DNA of 20,050 nucleotides from Pleurotus ostreatus/Saccharomyces cerevisiae fusant (taxonomy: Eukaryota > Opisthokonta). Under the pieces are notes generated by a model. It saw only the letters and a program-made list of their open reading frames with translations, was not told where the DNA came from and did not search any database. Of the stretch, positions 7,524 through 16,170 are shown piece after piece. Position 1 is the first letter of the stretch. Every line of letters begins with the position of its first letter. The position numbers were made by a program, and so were the translations under genes. Location of the stretch: the NCBI GenBank assembly GCA_024196135.1, contig JAMQCK010000555.1, positions 1 to 20,050 on the forward strand, read 5' to 3'.

Positions 7524-9199
7524 TCACGCCTGCGTAGCGCATTCCTCGTCGCTCTGCTCGCCGCGTTTCCACACGTAGCCTGGCGCTGCGGCGATGACGT
7601 CGCCCTGCTCTTCCGCTGTTGACGAACGTTGTTAGTAGAGGAATATGGAGGATGAACAGGAACCAAACTCACGTCTTGAGTGCCAGAAGTAAACGACGAG
7701 GCCGAGGATGACGGTGATGAAGGCGATAAAGTACAGCCAATATGGCGTGTAGTGGTAGAGGAAGAGGCCTGCGGGAGACGGTCAGATTTGTGAGGAAGAG
7801 GTAAAGCAAGGGCTACGCACCGAAGAGCAAGCCGTAAAAGTCGGCAGTGAGGAGGCTGATGTTGTAGTACGTCGAAGACGCGGCGCGGTATAGCAGAGGT
7901 GCGACGGTGTAGAGGATGAACATGGCTGTGGGGCATATCAGGTTGTCGTTGCTCGGTAAAAAGAGATCCAAGGACGTACCAGAGGTGTACGCAATGATCA
8001 AGCCGACTGAATGGGTAAGCGAAGGTCAGGAAACTCAGATTCTGCTACTCACCAGTCGCGCCATTCCACGTCGCTTCCAACATGCCTTTATGCTCAAGAC
8101 CTCCTGCCTGCGCGCCGCAGATGATGAAGCCGAAGAGCCCGAGCGCTCCGACCACCTCGTACAAAGGTCTCCTGCGTACGAGGAACTCCTCCGTGGCGTT
8201 CGCTACGAAATGCAGATCAGTACCGCGTGCGCAAGAGTGAAGGATGTCGGAGGACGCACTGAACCCGTATAAGGTCGCGCCAGCGATGATGAAGGCATCT
8301 CCCTTGCCCTTGTCCGCGGCCTGCCAGTCCTTGTCGGTGATCACGTCGGATGCAACGAGCATCCCAAGGCCGCCGATGGCGACGCAGACGCCCTACTGAA
8401 GCGTAAGGATGGGAGGAATCCAGTCAAAAAGGATAGGCGCACCAGCATTTGTGTCCAATGGTAGCGTGTCCGAAGGTATACCCAGGTGAAAAACATGCAA
8501 ACTGGAGTTGACCAACTAGGGAAAGGGTGAGCTCCAGATACGTGGAGGGTGTGAAGTGGGCGTACGCGGCCAGCATCATGCACGATAAGAGGTTTGTGTA
8601 TTGGTAGGCCTTCACAACCAAAAAGTTACCCTCGACGTCGCATGCTGCAAGGATGAGGTCTGATGGTCGTACATTCAGTATGGGTTGCATGAATTAAGCA
8701 GTGGTCACGCACATTTCCATCCATCTCTAAGCAGCATCTTTGCATATCCTTTGATTCCGTCTGTACGGTGATGAGCTGGCGAGAATGAGGGGAGGGGGGA
8801 TGCGTACATTGGTACATGGTGTAGGGTGCGTATATCATGAATAGTGAGAAGTATCTGCACGAGCGTCAGCCACCTTGTCCGACGAGGTATGAAGCAATCT
8901 ACTCACAAGAATACAGATTGAGTCGTCGACAGAGCCCAGTTCCGGTTCGTCAACTCCGTGGTCGTAACGTTCGTGCAGGTGATACACAGCGACACAAGCT
9001 GTCCCCCCAGAAGCACCAAAATGAAGCGCTTCGTGAAGACACTCCGGAGTCTATCAGAGATGCTTCCTGCGAAGGCGCGAGGTGAGGTGAATACAATGGG
9101 CGGCGGCTTCTTGACGAGCGAATCCTCGTCCGATCGGCGCAAAGACGCCGGTCGACCGTCCAGGGACTCCTTGTAGTCGAGCTGCGGTGAGCTGGCCAT
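7524..9199 (-). CDS. SLC35F1/F2-family membrane transporter
   Basis: Exons in minus-strand order are 9199-8907, 8854-8808, 8760-8713, 8659-8566, 8515-8443, 8392-8260, 8202-8053, 8006-7980, 7925-7821, 7768-7673 and 7615-7524. Joined they give 385 residues with every phase consistent, and all ten introns are 46-57 bases. A cytosolic N-terminus of about 55 residues precedes the first membrane span (RFILVLLGGQLVSLCITCTN). Family hallmarks follow in order: DVEGNFLVVKAYQYTNLLS, FTWVYLRTRYHWTQ, IGGLGMLVASD, AGATLYGF, ATEEFLVRRRPLYEVVG, GGLEHKGM and YYNISLLTADFYGLLFG. About ten membrane segments are expected. The family belongs to the drug/metabolite transporter superfamily. Human SLC35F2 has been reported to transport queuine and queuosine; the substrate here is not known. 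One exon (7980-8006) is only 27 bases. Confidence 0.92.
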
Positions 9200-10054
9200 G
9201 TCTACGAGCAGCGTCGGGAGGAGGGGGAAGGGGTGATGGACGCCCGAAGCAAGCGTTCTCCAAATTTCGACGCCATATGCTCCGGAAGTAACTGATTGAT
9301 CGGGAACCGATCCGATCAGCCGTCAGCGGAAACAAAAAGGCTTCCAAAACGGGATCACAATGGACACACGTGCGCAATATAGCCAGCCAGGAACGACGGG
9401 ATGGGGGCAGATAAGGAGCCAGGAGCAAGGCCAGTAAGTATCTGCATTGATTCTTCCCTTATTTTATGTCGATAACCAAGGTGTAGATTATTACTCCTCT
9501 AGTAGGCCTGACCTGGCAGACCTGACGAGCGCCCATGTTGTATAGGCCAGAGACATGACAGGAACAGGGACTACCGTCCTATAGTGAGAGAAATGGTATT
9601 AGGGACTCCATGACCGGATGTCATAGACAGGCCGGATGATTGAATGACGCCCCGCTAGGTACCACCGAGCAGGATGTGGTGGTGATACGAAGTATATTCC
9701 AGGTCGTACTTGCCTCAGGTTCTAAAAGCCCCACTCATTTGCCACGGAAGGACCAGTTTGCGCAGAGCCTAGCCATTCGCATAGCGCGTCGCGAAGCAGA
9801 CCAGACAACACCAACATCGTCGTTGAATGAAATGAATGAAGAGGCGCACTGGTGTATGCATCCATCGATTTCCATCGTGAACATTTGCACGCCGCGATTA
9901 GAAGGTTTTCGACAAGCTTTCGTCCAGAAGTCACACTCTGCCTACTGGCTCGTAAGGCGTCATATTTGACTCTTTTGCGAGCGACCCAAGGTGCTCTATA
10001 ATCTGAAAATGGTGTTAATCATCGGGGACATTTTCACACCGCGCACTAGCGTAC
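9200..10054. other. Intergenic region upstream of the transporter
   Basis: This 855-base stretch holds the promoter of the transporter at its left end and the 3' end of the OHCU decarboxylase gene at its right end. A CCTGACCTGGCAGACCTGAC near-repeat lies at about 9508-9527 and a GAAT-rich run at about 9823-9838. The one long plus-strand open frame (9640-9969) starts at TTG and has no family features, so no gene is called. Confidence 0.5.
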
Positions 10055-10684
10055 CTACTGATTCCCCTCCACACCCAACGCACCTAACCGGCTCTTCGCA
10101 ATCTTCCCGACGTCTCCCACCGCGCGCGTCACTTCCCGCAACCACTCCTCCCCCTCCACCTCCACAGGCTCAAGCCCACTCAATGGCGGCTGATCTGCCG
10201 CCAGCGAGTGCTCAAGCCCGAGTTTATCCTCCATCTCTCGCGCAATCTCCGCCCTCGAGCGCCCATTGACGAAGGTAATGTATATCAAGCCAGGATACCT
10301 GCGCTCGTAGCAAGCATTTAGATGGGCGAGGCGCGCGAGGACCTCCGGCGGCGTCGCGCGTGCCGCCTGCTCCTTGGCGCTGAGCTGCGAGAGGCCACTA
10401 GTTTCCCCTATCCGGGGGTGCCCTGCGATGAATTGCGCCTGATCGGCGGGCGGCCAGCGGGCGACGGCGTCGAGCGCGAGGTCGATGAGGGTGGCATATG
10501 AATGGAGCTCGTTAGTGGATTCTGATTGCGCGAGCTCGGGCACGAGACGATTCAGAAGGATCGGGGAGGGCTCGAGGAGTAATGAAAGGGCAGTGGCGAG
10601 CGGAGCTTCTCTTTCCTCGGACCTGTGTTGAAGAGCGGCCAAGGGTGGGAGCGAGGCGGCCAAGGGTGGGAGCGAGGCGGCCAT
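10055..10684 (-). CDS. OHCU decarboxylase (urate degradation)
   Basis: An intronless frame of 209 residues counted from ATG 10684; the frame stays open upstream but only from a GTG. The product is 2-oxo-4-hydroxy-4-carboxy-5-ureidoimidazoline decarboxylase, which makes S-allantoin in the third step from urate, after uricase and hydroxyisourate hydrolase. The signature HPRIGE begins at the catalytic histidine, about residue 89. It is followed by LSAKEQAARATPPEVLARLAHLN, split here only by normal helix breaks, then YERRYPGLIYITFVNGRSR and a C-terminal EWLREVTRAVGDVGKIAKSRL, all typical of fungal members. The protein is longer than bacterial homologs (about 170 residues) because of N- and C-terminal extensions. 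No peroxisomal SKL-type tail is present (it ends EGNQ), so a cytosolic location is possible. The start lies inside a 21-base duplication. Confidence 0.9.
   Translation of the reverse strand: MAASLPPLAASLPPLAALQHRSEEREAPLATALSLLLEPSPILLNRLVPELAQSESTNELHSYATLIDLALDAVARWPPADQAQFIAGHPRIGETSGLSQLSAKEQAARATPPEVLARLAHLNACYERRYPGLIYITFVNGRSRAEIAREMEDKLGLEHSLAADQPPLSGLEPVEVEGEEWLREVTRAVGDVGKIAKSRLGALGVEGNQ
10635..10676. repeat. Perfect 21-base tandem duplication in the OHCU gene N-terminus
   Basis: Two identical 21-base units (10635-10655 and 10656-10676) are followed by a partial third that contains the start codon. In the minus-strand frame each adds seven residues (LPPLAAS). The length is a multiple of three, so copy-number change would keep the reading frame. 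Confidence 0.85.
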
Positions 10685-12119
10685 TGGGATCGTTGGCGGT
10701 GCGAAGGAGGCGCCGTGGCGCACGGTTGGACTTCCCCTTCATCCCGGACCGCCGGATCGCCGGGGCCGTCGGAGAACGTGACTTTACGGCAACTGCCGTG
10801 GTGGGCATGTTGAACTTTGGCAGCCGGCCTGCAACGAGGCTGAAGGCGGCGTGAGACGCGATGAGCACTTCGCCAGCCACTGTCAGCCCAGTGAATACTC
10901 TGGGCGCTCAAAACTTCCCCGATTATGTTCAGAAGACGTAAGGGATCTCCGAATTGGAAGAGATTCATGAATTGATCGCGATAGGGTAACTCTCCGCTGT
11001 CGTTAGAACCAACGAAGACATGAGAACATGTCAAGAGTGAGGAGGTTTGAGAGCCATGCGCAGCCCTGCTCCCACTCCATATAGACGCATATCGGGGGAT
11101 CGGGCTCCATGTGTCCCCTCGCACTCATCAGATTCCATATTGTGATCAATAGATTGAGCTTGATCCTGTATTACCGTGCACCTCGGTCCTCGATGGCCTC
11201 ATCATGGCCTCCGCGACCGTATACGGCAGCAAGCAGCGCGTCGCGCACTCCACCACACGCCCTGCCCAGTCTTCGCCTTGAATACCCCACCCGCCGGCGG
11301 TGGCAGAGGACGCGCGGCCAGTGCCACCGCCGCCCGGTGCGCCACGGCCCTCGAAGCAGGGACGCACACTCATTTCGGGAGAAGGGCGACTCAGAAGGGA
11401 AGGTCGGGAATCATCATGTCTCACTATCACTCCCCCACGCTGCGAACGCGCGGCTGCACAGCGCACCGTCTCGCGGCCATCCCCGCGCGCCACCGCTGCG
11501 CGCGGGTCGTGCTGTACACAGGCTTCCCGTCCTGTACACGATCTCCCTGCCCATGCGTGGATCGGTGCAGGGCAGAGATAGATTGCAAGGCACTCCCGAG
11601 GGCTGCAACCATTCAACTGACCGGCGTTGAATTAGGTGGTTTGAGTGGCGGCCGATGACGAGGGCGAATGACAAGGCGTTGATCTTTCCTGCCATACACA
11701 GTTAGCGGGCACTTGCCTGCTGTTCAACGCGCGGCGGAAATCTGCCGCTCCGGATCCCTGGCTCGCCATCAGAAGTTCGTGCGCCCACAGAAAATAGGTC
11801 GTGAGAGACGTGCCCGCCAACAGCAGTCTGCGCCGGACTGACAAACTGGCGGGCGAGGGTACATTGCAAAATTAATGCTACATCGCGCTATCGATACATG
11901 GGCGGACGTGTCCGGCAGGGCCACCTGCCACACACCGGAGGATCCAACCCGGAAAGACTGGTCGAAAATGAAGGTAAAGTAAGCAAGCAAGAGGCGGTGT
12001 GTGTCGTGTTGTTAGATTTGTAGTCGTTGATAGATGAGTTATGGGGCCATGTGCAGAGAGCCGCCGGAGCGACTAGCTGGGCACAGGCCCCCCCAAGAAC
12101 TTGCGAGTGGTGAGACCAC
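10685..12119. other. 1.4-kb stretch with no resolved gene
   Basis: The left part should carry the promoter of the OHCU decarboxylase gene, and the right part (about 11990-12119) the 3' region of the next minus-strand gene. Between 11140 and 11700 the base composition turns GC-rich and long open frames overlap on both strands, which often marks coding DNA. I could not build a spliced model or recognise any family. A short ATG frame on the plus strand (11204-11281) continues in the same frame for about 100 codons after one TGA. This could be a small or decayed gene, or simply GC-rich noncoding sequence. Confidence 0.35.
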
Positions 12120-13584
12120 TCATGTCCGCGGTGACCGCAGACGCAGCTGGGGCTGCCAGGACCCGCGAGAGACGTGATGCATCGACACCAAGATTAGGTC
12201 CTCGAACTTGATGCCGTTAGCGCCGCCGACGCGCCAGCGCTTGTTCGCCTCGTCATTGGGAAGTGGCCGTTGGTTCTGGGGCAGAAAGATTAGTATCTCG
12301 CAGTGAGGATGTGAGGAGATAGAATTCACCTCGATGAACCTCTTGACGCACTTGGCCACCTCCTTCGCGAGCTTCTCGCGAGTGATCGGCGAGGGCACCT
12401 TCTTGAAGTCCTTCGCCGGAATCTGCTTGGTCCACGAGCGGTACCCCGGCCACTGCGCGAGAAGGTCAGTAGGCGCGCTAGACCCGATCGCCCACAATAC
12501 GCACCTCGAGGCGGATGGACACGCTCGGGCGGACGCCGTTGAAGATGTACTCATCGGGGTCCTCCAGCTGGTGCACCGCGCGCGCGAAGGCCTGCGTCAG
12601 CGGGATGCCGCACGACTCGCCGTCCTTGTTCCAGAAGTAGATGGACTTCTCGGGGCAGACCTCCTCGACGTAGCGCTGCCGGTCGGCGCGCGTCGTGGGC
12701 GTGTACATGCGCTGCGGGATGAACGGCCCGGCGGCGCGCATGGGGAGCGTGGGTGCGTTGTCGAAGTCCTGGCGGCTGGAGGAGGGCCCGGGCTCGCAGT
12801 GGCGTCCCTGCGGGGCGTCTATCGATGGGGGGACGATAGCGCGGGGGAAGCGCATCTGCGGGGAAGCGACTGCGGCGTCGTTGACGAGGGCGGCGGGGCT
12901 TGCGGGGAGGGAGGACCCGGAAGAGGAAGGCGAGCCGGCGGGGGGCGAGTCACCGACCAATGTCTCGTCGCTGCCCTGCGACATGACCGGACTAGGATGC
13001 TGCTTCGGCGGGTCCCACGGAAAGCCAAGCCCAGGGCCAGTGATATACGGCAGCGTCATTGAATCCTCCATCTGGGGGTATTGACCGTTCATTCCCCAAA
13101 GACATGAGGCGCCGACCGGGTGGTTCAACATGGCAAGGTCCGTGCCCACCGACTTGTAAGCGTGAGGGACCTGAGCGTACGAAGGGAATGTCTGTGCGTG
13201 CGAAGGATGTACGGGAGCGGACAGTTGCCACGGCAGGGTGGACGAGGAGGCGCAAGGTGCGCTGGTGTTCTGTTGAGATGGCGCGACGTCGAAGTTGAAG
13301 TCCAGTGCTGGGTTGGATGGTGAGGGAGTGAGTTCGCCGAAGCAGTTCATGTCTGGAAATTCGGGGGAGTATGTGGGCGAGAGCTTGGATCTGGTCAGCA
13401 AAGTACCGAGGAAATCGTCCCCTGGGCATACCTGCGCGGTAGCAAGATTCGCCCAGTAATAGCTTCCAGTAGGGTCATTGTCGTCGTAAAAAGAATGTGT
13501 TGGAAGTCCATTGCTGGATCCAAAGGTGAGCACAATTACGGAAAATTTTAGGGTGGATACGCACGGGTTGTGTGATTCGGCCAT
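12120..13584 (-). CDS. Conserved basidiomycete protein of unknown function
   Basis: Exons in minus-strand order are 13584-13565, 13513-13432, 13383-12505, 12452-12330 and 12275-12120. They give 419 residues. Introns are 51, 48, 52 and 54 bases. Residues 1 to about 250 are low complexity, rich in proline, serine and acidic residues, like an activation or disordered region. Residues about 275-410 form a compact domain: SIYFWNKDGESCGIPL, RPSVSIRLEWPGYRSWTKQI, PITREKLAKEVAKCVKRFIE, then RWRVGGANGIKFEDLILV and HHVSRGSWQPQLRL. I recall such C-terminal segments in uncharacterised proteins of many Agaricomycetes, but no function is known to me. No membrane span, signal peptide or zinc-binding pattern is visible. 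The first two introns are stop-free and 3n long, so their retention cannot be excluded. The frame upstream of 13584 has no ATG. Confidence 0.75.
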
Positions 13585-14427
13585 CGTGAACGAATCGGAT
13601 GTGAGGTGATGGCGCGACGAGGGGAGAGGTGTAGAGAGGAACCACACAACCTGTGCCTCCCAAGTGGGCGAGGAGGCGAGGCCACGTGCGGCCTTGAGGA
13701 AGGGGAGGGGGTGAGGGGAGGGAGGGGAGAGGGGGATGGCGGGAGGAAAGAGAGATGTGATACCCACAGCCGCGCCGTCGATCTATAAAGGAACGAGAGC
13801 GCGCCTCATGGCGTTCAAATGAAGAAGGCGATGTCATCACGGCCAAGCCGGGGGGTTCCTCCTTTGAGTAGGCGCGCGCCGCAGGCGCCGGAGCGCAGGG
13901 CGCTTATTTTTTTCGGTTGGGGCGAACGGGTTCCCATCAAGCGCCGACGCGCCCAAATTACGGCGAGTGAGAATAAGGCGGCCATGTGTGAGATCACCCA
14001 TCCGTCCAGCACCCAGGCGCGAGGCATTCAGACGCCGTCAACGGATGCCGTAAGGACTTCGTGCATACACTGAATGCCCATCGACCATCGGATGTCTCCA
14101 TTGCCTTCGTCAACCGCAGTGCTTCTGCGTTTGGGCCTGCGGGTCTGAGGGAGTCAGAATCCAGCAAAGTTCGGAGTACCGAGAGGGCCGGGGGTCTTGC
14201 AATCATCGCCCGACGGTCAGAAGCTTCGATTGTCGTGCGCAAGTCGCATGGTCAGCGGAAGTTGGAATTGAACATTCGCAACATCGGACCGACAAACGCC
14301 ACGTGGTTTCTGCGTGAGCAACGCCACAAAATACTGTCGGCGAGGGCAGTACGTTCACTGGTTTGCAGCCTCTTCGACCGCCGTTCCTGCTTCATTACCA
14401 GCTCGCATCTGCAGCGCCATCTCATTC
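13585..14427. promoter_or_regulatory. Divergent promoter region between unknown gene and LEO1
   Basis: This 843-base spacer separates two start codons that point away from each other. On the side of the unknown gene it holds a long pyrimidine tract (read on the minus strand, about 13681-13752), a CACGTG E-box at 13683-13688, and a cluster of G runs listed separately. A GC-rich patch with GGCGCC and GCGCGC blocks lies at about 13871-13905, followed by TTATTTTTTT. No other gene was seen. Confidence 0.5.
13702..13735 (+). promoter_or_regulatory. Potential G-quadruplex upstream of the unknown gene
   Basis: Six runs of three to five G occur within 34 bases, separated by loops of one to three bases, on the strand opposite the coding strand. 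This exceeds the usual four-run rule for a G-quadruplex. It lies 118-151 bases upstream of the start codon at 13584. The pattern is seen directly; folding and function are inference. Confidence 0.5.
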
Positions 14428-16002
14428 ATGTCGTCCTACGAAGACAATGCTGCACATGCTCAGGACGATTACGCGCACGACGACGATGTCGACATGAACG
14501 CGCTCGAACCCAAAGAAGAGCGGGACCATCGAGGACACACTGACGAGCAGAGTGCTGAAGAGGGGGGCGCGGACGATCTCTTCGGGGAGGATGAGGAGGA
14601 GGCAGAGGCGTGCGTCAATTCTTTGTGATTCTACTGCGTACTTATGCTGCTACAGTCCTGCGTCCCCTTCCGGAAATTCTGACCGATTGCCTACACCAGA
14701 AAGGGAGCGGAGGCAGGCCCTCGAGTACACGGAGGACACCGAACCTCTGCAGGACCAGGCACCCGTGGCGCTGAAGGAAGCTGAAGTATCGTTGCCCAAC
14801 CTCCCCCTCCCCAGAAGCACAGATGGATCGGTTGCGTGCATTCCCCCAGCTCTTCCGACTGGCGCGTTGACCTTCTCCGCAGACATGGGTCGTCCGAATG
14901 CCGAATTTTCTGACCCTCGATACTAAGCCCTTCCACCCAGAGACATACGAGGGCCCCGAGAATGAGATGGGCGGTTCCGTGGCAGAAATTCGCGAACAAA
15001 GCCTCTCTATCAAGCTCAAAGTTGAAAACACTATACGGTGGAGATGGGCCAAAAATCAACTGGGAGAAGATGTGCGTCTACTTTCAACTTTCCTCTTCCC
15101 AGTCCCTAATCCCCTCCCAGGTCCGCCAATCCAACAGCCGCATTATCCGCTGGTCCGACGGCTCCCTCAGCCTGCGGCTCGGCAAGGAGCTCTTCGACAT
15201 CCAACAAACCGTCGACAACTCCGCCACCACCACGCGCCAAACCATGGGCGGCGCCTCCCAGCGTCCCTCGCAAGCGCCCCAGCACTCGCGCCCCCAGGGC
15301 CTCACCTACCTCGTCGCGCAGCACAAGCACTCGCAGGTCCTGCAGGCCGAGGCGCCGATCACGGGCTTCATGTCGCTCACGCCCTCGGACATGCAGAGCG
15401 AGAGCCACCGCCTGCTGGTGAGCGCGGTGAGCCAGAAGCGGAACAAGAGCGTGCGCGTGCGCATGGCGCCGGACCCGACGGTGGACCCGGAGAAGGAGAA
15501 GGCGGAGCTGATCAGGCAGGACGCGAAGAAGACGAAGCGGACAAGGTCGGAGCCCAGGTCAAGAAGGTCGAGGCGGACGGACGATATGTGGAGCGACGAC
15601 GATGAGGATGAGGGGTATGCGTACGACGAGGATGCGGGTGGGCGGCGCGGCGGTGGTGGTGGCGGGCATAAGAAGGCGAGTCGCACGAAGGACGATACGG
15701 GCGGAGGGGAGTACCAAGAGGACGACTTCGTTGTCGCGGACGAGTCGGAGGAAGAGGAAGTGCCCTCATCAAAGCGACGCCGCAATCATGATGACGAGGA
15801 CGATCTTGACCGGGCAGAACGGGAGCTCGAGAGGCGGAATCGTGACGAGCGGAAGCAGGGACACAAGGCTTCGCCTCAGCCGGAGGAGTCGGACGAGGGC
15901 GAGGGCGACATGGACGTGGAGAGCGAGGAGGAGGAAGACCGCATTCGACTACGCCGTGACTCGCGTCGTCGCGTGCAGATCGAGGAAGAGGAGGAAGAGT
16001 AG
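14428..16002 (+). CDS. LEO1: Paf1 complex subunit Leo1
   Basis: Exons 14428-14609, 14656-14830, 14883-15071 and 15121-16002 give 475 residues; introns are 46, 52 and 49 bases. The order is an acidic N-terminus (DDDVDMNALEPKEE, GEDEEEAEA), a linker with RERRQALEY, then the Leo1 core at about 105-270. The core carries LPNLPLPRSTDGS, TWVVRMPNFLTLDTKPFHPETY, LKVENTIRWRW and NSRIIRWSDGSLSLRLG. The long C-terminus has charged basic and acidic tracts ending in a run of glutamates. Leo1 is a nuclear subunit of the Paf1 complex, which travels with RNA polymerase II and promotes elongation and histone modification. ATG 14428 is the first in-frame ATG; the frame extends upstream only from a GTG. The gene ends 168 bases from the convergent ERG7 stop. 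Confidence 0.95.
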
Positions 16003-16170
16003 ACTTATTGTTCTGTGCCTTCTTGCTCAGTCTATCCTGCGCCTTTCTCTTGTCCTCTTCCCAACTTGCATGCAAAAACGATTATTAAGGTAGTAAGATA
16101 CGTCCAAAGCAAGATCAAGCACTCCAGCTTCGGACTTGAGCTACAACTTCGCCCGCAGAGGTACTCGCAG

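Noticed and set aside
9640..9969. 109-codon plus-strand open frame upstream of the transporter
   Set aside because: It starts at TTG, shows no recognisable domain and no flanking splice pattern.
10552..11124. 190-codon minus-strand open frame over the OHCU gene start
   Set aside because: It starts upstream and overlaps the decarboxylase in another frame. The repeat-derived WPPRSHP segments arise from the 21-base duplication read out of frame.
13585..13767. Upstream extension of the unknown conserved protein by 61 codons
   Set aside because: The extension would have to start at GTG and is encoded by a CT-rich promoter-like tract. The first ATG in frame is at 13584.
14314..14427. N-terminal extension of LEO1 by 38 codons
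   Set aside because: The extended frame begins at GTG. The ATG at 14428 starts the acidic N-terminus typical of Leo1.
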